Assembly: GCA_948470475.1 (NCBI GenBank)
Contig: OX419344.1
Coordinates: 20,369,725-20,433,724, forward strand
Source: Galaxea fascicularis
Lineage: Eukaryota > Cnidaria > Anthozoa > Scleractinia > Euphylliidae
DNA: 64,000 nucleotides
Direction: 5' to 3'
The notes under the pieces are model-generated. The model was not told the origin of the DNA. It searched no databases and was given only the letters and a program-made list of their open reading frames with translations. Shown here piece by piece: positions 58,386 to 64,000 of the stretch. The position numbers and the translations under genes are program-made. Within the stretch, counting starts at the first letter, position 1. Each line of letters opens with the position of its first letter.

Positions 58386-61300
58386 GTAAGGATACTGAGA
58401 GTTTTACGATCGACGAGAGCAGAAATCGTCAGATTGTGACAACTGCTTTCAAAACGTACAAGTTGTGAATTTGTTTACTTCCCCTCAGATACAATCGCTT
58501 TTCCTGCGTAAACATAACCTTATGATTAAGCCATGCATCCGCTTGTAGAACAACACTAAAAATGTTTCATATCAGAAATAGTTGTGGTTTCTATTTATTT
58601 CTCAGATCGTTTCTTTTCAATCCAACTTAACTGTTTTTATCACCTTGCTATTCATTTGTCGTATATGTACAGTGTATTGCGAAGGATTGTTCAAGTTTTC
58701 ATAAGATACATATTAAGTGTGACATCTCACTATTTCTGATTCTCATTATACGAGCAGTTGTTTATCGAGCTTGCACATTTCACGAAAATTTCAATTGAAT
58801 GTTATTGCAACGGTCGTTTCACGGGGTCGATCTTGCAAGGAGTATGTTGAACATGTGTATTCAATTAATCCAACAGTATTGAACGATTTTTGATTCTCCT
58901 TAAACGCTTTATTACAGTTTTGTCTTAGATTGTTATTTGGCAAAACGTAAACAAAATGAGTCTCAACTTTTTAACATCTTGAACTGTAATTTTGGAAACA
59001 TGGCACTTTATAAAGCACCCATTGGCAACACATAATTATGACAGAAACCTTAATTCCCAACCCAAAGTTGCATGTATAAATAAGTTGTTTAACAAAAATT
59101 GGAAGAGCAATACCTTACATTTGTATATCTCACTAGCCCTGGGGTTAGTTTGTGGATCTGTTTTCCAAATCTGCCATTAATGAGTACATGTATTCAAATA
59201 AACAATTTATTTTTCAGCAATCTTTTCCCTGTGGAGTTGCTGTATAGCATTAGCAACCATATCTCACTTCTTAGTGCGATTTTTGAATTAGATATACCAG
59301 GTGTGGGTTGCAGCACAAAAAACAACTTTTCAGCCCCGGGGTTAGTTTGTGCCAATTGATGTTTATTAATGAGTACATGTACAGTGTATTCAAATAAACA
59401 TTATTTATTTTCAGCAATCTTTGTGAGCTTCCTTGTTAAGTTGCTAACGCTTCACAGCATTGTTCCATATTTTGGGCCAGCTACGGAATTGAAGTGTTGC
59501 CATGCAAATCAAATATTTTGAGCAATACTTTTGTGTGAGGCTGTAAATTTTAGTGGGCAGATGAAATCCTAGCGTGTGTCCTTTCAAATGGAAACTTTCA
59601 AGGAGCAGCTTCATCAACAAAAACAACAACAATATTACAGGCCTAATTGATTTTATCAAAATAATTCAGTAGTTTGCAACTCTGCATCACCTGCAGGTAC
59701 ATAATTACAGCTTAGCTAGTGGAGTCACGCTGTACATGTACTTACAATTAAAAGTAATGTTTGATTCTGTACAACTTGAAATTAACTAGCACCTGTAGAC
59801 CAAGTTTCAGGAAAAAAAACAACAGAAAAACAATATTAAGCGAAACTCCTTCCCTATGCTCTCCTTATTCTACCCTTTTCCAAAGGTGCGCACCCATGGT
59901 TAAACTAGGCTGCATTTGCACCACATCTCTACGTGATACTGATTGTAACTCATACATGTAAGCATACAAATAATTCAACTGGGTGGACTTCCATTTTGGA
60001 TTTTCACCAAATAGTATTTTACTCTCAATATTTATTTCCAGCCATTAATGAACAGAGAACTTTGTGGTGTAGGCATCATTATTAAATAAAATTAATTTTC
60101 CCAGACTAGCTTGTCTAGTTGCACAAAGACGGCTTACATGCATGTTTAGTTTCATGCATTTTTTTTTTCTGCCAATATCATACAAGAGATCTTAACTACT
60201 TTTCTCTGATTTTGCAGTCAAACCACATTTGCCTGAGAATTTCAAGGAGGCGACTTGGCAAAAACTCAAAGAAGCTGTCCAGGCAATCCACAATAAGAAA
60301 TTTGTGATTTACAGCTCTGAAGAATTGTATAAAGCTGTGGAAAATATGTGTTCACACAAAATGGCTGCCACTTTGTATGATTTATTGAAGGCAGAATGTG
60401 AATCTCATGTCAAGTCCAATTTACAGCAGTTTGTTTGATATCCTTTTTCAAACATTTATAGTAAGAATACAGCACTACATTCTCATAGTTTCATAGTTAC
60501 TAGACCATTCTGTTGAAGGAGGAAAGGTGCATTGAAGTTAACCCTATATAAAGCACAGACCCAAAGGTCATACTGCAACAAAGGGAACTGTGTCCCCTTC
60601 ATCAGTGTGTGGGTTCTTTTACTTTAAGTTATCATGCGCAAGGGTTGTGAGATGGGATATATATCCTTATCCAAAAAGACTGGAAAGTCTAACTATTTGT
60701 AGATACCATTACAAAGGCAACCCTGAGTCTTGGTCTAGCCGTGCCGAGGAGGGAGGGGGGGTTGGGTTAAGTTAATGCTCAGGTGGTGTAACATAAATTT
60801 TTTTCACAACCATAAAACCTGTGCTTCACTGAAGAACAAAAAACCCACAAGTAAAGAACATCTGGATGTCAGATTAAGAGGAGAAATTAGCAGATGATCC
60901 ATCCTTGCATACCCAGCATATTGTCTGATATCCACAAGGGGGTTGTCTAATCTATCCAAAAAACGGAAAAATCAAAATTACATGTACAGTTGAACTTTAA
61001 TGTCAATACACATAGCCTCAGATAAGAAAGGTGACACACAGCTGAAAATGTACTTTCATAAACTTTTGATGTCAGATTTCTTAACCACTGTGAACTGATG
61101 CCATGGACAGTGAATTGTACTTGGGAAAACTGAATCACTGTTGGGAAGACCACTGCAGAGACATGGTATGGACATTGTACAGTTGTACACAGTTTACTGA
61201 ACGAGGAAGGATTTTAATTATTTTAGGATTTTAGTTAGATGGGCGAATGTGTTGAAGTATACTGTAGGTGGCTACAGATTATAACTAGAGTGAAGCTGAC

Positions 61301-62185
61301 AGATTCGATTTCCTGTATTCTGGGGCAACAGTACCCAGCACAAAGAGCTCTGTCAGTGGGCCAAAATCTGGTTACCGGCTGCTAAGGACAGTCCTTCACT
61401 CAAGGTGATGTGTGACAGGGACACCAAGATGGGACATGTCATAGAATTGCCACTGTCAGTGAATAGTCAAGGAATTGTTCACATAGTCAAAGGAATTCTA
61501 AACATTTTTACCAGAGATTTAGCAAATAGCCAGGGAATTAAGTTTTGGCTGTAGGTTTGAGGAGGAGATTCCTTGTAAGGGGCAGCCCTGTCCCTGTCTT
61601 TTCTAACTTCTGTTTCATGGACAAATGTGATTACTATGTTTTAGTAATTGTTGATTGACTGTATTACCAAGGTATATACACATGACAGCAACTTTTCAAT
61701 CTACATTGCTTTTTTGCAGATTATGATTAGGAGCATTTTTCTGTACCTCGATAGAACGTATGTTCTTCAAAACTCTTCAATTTTGTCTCTTTGGTAAGAG
61801 CATTTTTATTAATAAAATTTCATTTGAAAACAAACATTCATAATGAATTATTGTAGTGAAAATCCTAAATTTTAGTTTTACTTAAAATCAAAAAGTATTC
61901 TTTATATGTTTTTGTTATTTTTTTTTCAAATGAGTTGTGAATAGAAATACTTGCAGTACTGCTGTAAGTGAAAAAGATCTTTTCTTTTCTTTCCAAGGGA
62001 TATGAGCCTGAATTTGTTTCGTAGACACATTATGAGTAATCCTACAGTTCAAAGCAGAACAGTGGAAGGATTATTGCAGCTCATAGAAAATGAAAGGTGA
62101 GTGAGAAATACATGTGTACAAATATCTTCTCATGAGTTTCCTTTCAAATGAAGTGCAATTTGTATAGGTAATCACATGATTCTGA

Positions 62186-62221
<36 letters not shown>

Positions 62222-62278
62222 TCAAAGACCAACAAAATTGCACGAGCCCGTAGGGTGAGTGCAATTTGTGGTCTTTGA

Positions 62279-62326
<48 letters not shown>

Positions 62327-63343
62327 GTGATTACTTATTAATAATACACTTGAAAAAATAGACTACTTATAAAGCTTCAAGCCCATACATTGACTACTGA
62401 GGTACGCAGAAGGCATTGCCCTCGATCTTCCGAAACTTGGAGAAGCTTCGAAAATATCCGGAGATCACTGGAAGTGTTCGGAAATCTTCGGTAATGTTCG
62501 GGTAATCTTCGGTAATCTTCGGAAGTGTTCGGGCGATCGTCGGAAATCGTCGGAAGCATTCGGGTGATCTTCGGAAGTGTTCAGCAATCTTCGGGCATCT
62601 TCGTGTGGTCTTTGGAAATCTTCAGAAGGTTTCGCACGATATTTGGCGGTCTTCGAAATACATCGGTTGGTCTCCGGAAGTCTTTGAGTTTTTGTTTTAC
62701 AGTAACTTCGGAAATCTTCGTTGTAATTTGCACTGGTGTTACACTTTCTGCACTTTGTTACACTTGAACTGCACTGCTCTCAGCCAATCACAATCAAGTC
62801 ATTTTTTCAAGTGTATTATTAGACATTGTAAGAGTTATTTACATATGTACATGTATTGCATATGCTTGGTTAGCCAGAATTTCTTCTAGGTAACCTGACC
62901 AGTGCTGAAGATTGATGAAGAAGGAATAAGACCTCAGACTAAGATCATAAACCCTTTCATCTCCAATACCAATGTCTAAATTCTCCTTAAAGTGCTCTCA
63001 TATTTCATTTGTTACATGTAGGGGAAATCTGTACAAACATCAACTCAACTGATCCCTGGTGATAATTTCCTGTATTCTCACTCACTGTATTGTTGATAGA
63101 CTAGTGATATGGTAAAGAGAAGGTAGATGGTGGTCACTTTTGAGTTGAGGCATTAATGAAATTACAACTGTGTATTGTTCAGCTGATGCACTCACACTAG
63201 CTATGGCACGTGAACTTTAGGTTGTGTGCACCCATAACTCAAAAATCTTTGAGTGATTGTTCATCATTAAATTTTGCAGACATGGTGAGGCTGTAGACAG
63301 AACTCTGCTCAAAAGTCTGTTGAGAATGTTAGCTGACTTGCAG
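58040..63343 (+). CDS. CUL4: Cullin-4 (CUL4), 5' part
   Basis: Cullin-4 is the scaffold of CRL4 ubiquitin ligases: its N-terminal repeats bind DDB1 and its C-terminus binds the RING protein; nuclear and cytoplasmic. Six coding exons (58040-58385, 60218-60437, 61096-61165, 61720-61793, 61998-62096, 63280-63343) join in phases 1, 2, 0, 2, 2 and 0 for 291 codons. The N-terminal extension of about 105 residues carries a basic motif PRKKRR (29-34) like the nuclear signal of vertebrate CUL4B. Diagnostic cullin-4 blocks follow: KKLVIKNFK, LPENFKEATWQKLKEAVQAI, EELYKAVENMCSHK, CWEDHCRDM, IMIRSIFLYLDRTYVLQNSS and GEAVDRTLLKSLLRMLADLQ. The rest, including the cullin homology and neddylation domains, lies beyond the right edge. 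Intron 2 is of AT-AC type. A CUL4A/B distinction is not meaningful for an invertebrate single copy. Confidence 0.93.
60218..60437 (+). CDS. CUL4: CUL4 exon 2
   Basis: Acceptor TTTTGCAG, from VKPHLPENF to LQQFV plus two bases. It ends at the AT-AC donor, not at the nearby weak GTTTGA. Confidence 0.9.
60438..61095 (+). other. CUL4: U12-type AT-AC intron in CUL4
   Basis: 658-bp intron starting ATATCCTTT, an exact match to the U12 5' splice consensus, and ending AC. A branch-site-like TTTCTTAAC (61077-61085) lies about 11 bases before the end, as minor-spliceosome introns require. Only this splice gives QFVCDAMDS, colinear with the vertebrate QFREDSLDS. GT-AG alternatives either meet an in-frame TGA or delete conserved residues. 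Confidence 0.85.
61096..61165 (+). CDS. CUL4: CUL4 exon 3
   Basis: 70 nt, phase 2 to 0, donor GTATGG. Encodes DAMDSELYLGKLNHCW and EDHCRDM, aligning without gap to the vertebrate cullin-4 block ending CWQNHCRQM. Confidence 0.85.
61720..61793 (+). CDS. CUL4: CUL4 exon 4
   Basis: 74 nt, acceptor TTTTTTGCAG, donor GTAAGA. Encodes IMIRSIFLYLDRTYVLQNSS and ILSL plus two bases of W; almost identical to other cullin-4 proteins. Confidence 0.93.
61998..62096 (+). CDS. CUL4: CUL4 exon 5
   Basis: 99 nt, acceptor CTTTCCAAG, donor GTGAGT. Encodes DMSLNLFRRHIMSNPTVQSR and then TVEGLLQLIENE. Confidence 0.9.
62168..62334. mobile_element. 167-bp foldback in CUL4 intron 5
   Basis: GTAATCACATGAT tip mirrored by ATCATGTGATTAC. 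Arms of about 65 bases include GGAATAAATAAGCACGAGTAA and its complement. Confidence 0.75.
62339..62821. mobile_element. 483-bp TIR element with CTTCGG satellite core
   Basis: Tips TAATAATACACTTGAAAAAA and its complement. The interior (about 62428-62720) is an irregular short-period repeat of GGAAATCTTCGG / GAAGTGTTCGG words. It starts four bases after the neighbouring foldback ends, within CUL4 intron 5. The ORF in it is a repeat translation. Confidence 0.75.
63280..63343 (+). CDS. CUL4: CUL4 exon 6
   Basis: 64 nt, acceptor AATTTTGCAG, donor CAG/GTGAGC. Encodes HGEAVDRTLLKSLLRMLADL and Q, ending in phase 0. The next exon is outside the window; 63344-64000 is intron. Confidence 0.9.
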
Positions 63344-64000
63344 GTGAGCACTTCTCTTTAAATACATAATTATTTTGAATAAATTACCAGGCTGCTTGTG
63401 TACTGAATGCAAACCACTTTCACAGTTTGAGGAAAGTCAAAATTTTAAATGATTAAGCATAGATTAATGCCTGTGTACAGGGGTTTCAAAAAGAAAAAAA
63501 GTAGTAGGAGGATATTCAGAAGTACCTGGAGGACTATTGCACCACGAGATAGCAGCACAGTGCAGCGGAGGCAAGGTTAATGCTGTAGTATTCAGCGCAA
63601 ACACTTAAAGTAGCCGGTCACTTGTGTCGGGCGCAGGCTTAAATTGAAAACCCTGTTTGTAGATTAATGCCAATAAGTAGGTGGGGATATACAAAAGATA
63701 GCCAGGGATTTGAGTTGCTGTAGTGAAGTCAATGTGCCGGTTTTATGTCAAAGTAGCCAGAGACTTACCACAAAATACGAGGGGAAAATACCCATTCCCC
63801 GGCCCTTTATAATGACAGACCTGGGCATGTATTTGCAATAATAAAGAAAACAGGTACAGTATACTTGTACAAGGTATGCAAGGTATACTTGGTCCAGTAA
63901 ACAATCTTGTCTTGACTTTGTAACTTGCATTCATTTGTTGATAGATTGATTGCAATAATATTCAGTTAATTAGTGACTTGTTGGGTAAGGTGCTTGGTCT
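63344..64000 (+). other. CUL4 intron 6, partial
   Basis: No recognisable exon for the following cullin-4 segment before the window ends. Confidence 0.6.

Noticed and set aside
60429..60438. Conventional GT donor for CUL4 exon 2 (at 60429 or 60433)
   Set aside because: With these, the next exon needs an AG acceptor that either leaves an in-frame TGA or removes conserved residues; the AT-AC join restores exact colinearity.

Overview
The window looks like nuclear DNA from an animal, most likely an anthozoan cnidarian such as a stony coral. The evidence is AT-rich, intron-rich sequence; genes typical of cnidarians (SRCR-domain, thrombospondin-repeat and class A GPCR genes, a CUL4 orthologue); and very many palindromic, foldback and MITE-like repeats. 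I see no prokaryotic features. Species cannot be fixed without a database search.

Layout. 0.4-4.6 kb: the end of a minus-strand gene with three SRCR-domain exons, one carrying a one-base frameshift. 4.9-11 kb: hairpin clusters, a TAA-flanked MITE, and a dispersed repeat interrupted by a TIR insertion. 11.57-12.49 kb: a class A GPCR pseudogene with two stops. 14-20.3 kb: inverted microsatellites and four foldback elements, one inserted in a minisatellite with a GTAC target duplication. 21-27.6 kb: a T-poor tract, a second copy of the 9.6 kb repeat, a ~300-bp tandem array, and a segmental duplication in which one copy carries an 88-bp hAT-like MITE and the other keeps the empty site. 29.4-31.1 kb: an unrecognised minus-strand gene whose exons join in phase. 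32-34.5 kb: a CAT/GAT microsatellite and a dead reverse-transcriptase remnant. 36.8-37.6 and 43.5-43.9 kb: two satellite arrays sharing a palindromic core. 38.2-41.1 kb: a second unrecognised minus-strand gene. 45.4-49.1 kb: a GAT/GAG microsatellite and two compound palindromes.

49.5-53.3 kb holds a complete four-exon minus-strand gene for a 249-residue type I membrane protein: signal peptide, one thrombospondin type-1 repeat directly against the membrane, one transmembrane helix and a 148-residue tail. 54.7-57.3 kb holds an apparently intact piggyBac transposon with matching ends, TTAA duplications and a 614-codon transposase. From 58.0 kb to the right edge lies the 5' part of a plus-strand CUL4 (cullin-4) gene. 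Six coding exons join in phase for 291 codons, and intron 2 has all the hallmarks of a minor-spliceosome (U12) AT-AC intron.

The genes look functionally unrelated: extracellular recognition (SRCR, TSR, the dead GPCR), ubiquitin ligase scaffolding (CUL4) and mobile DNA. The dominant theme is the density and nesting of non-autonomous inverted-repeat elements.
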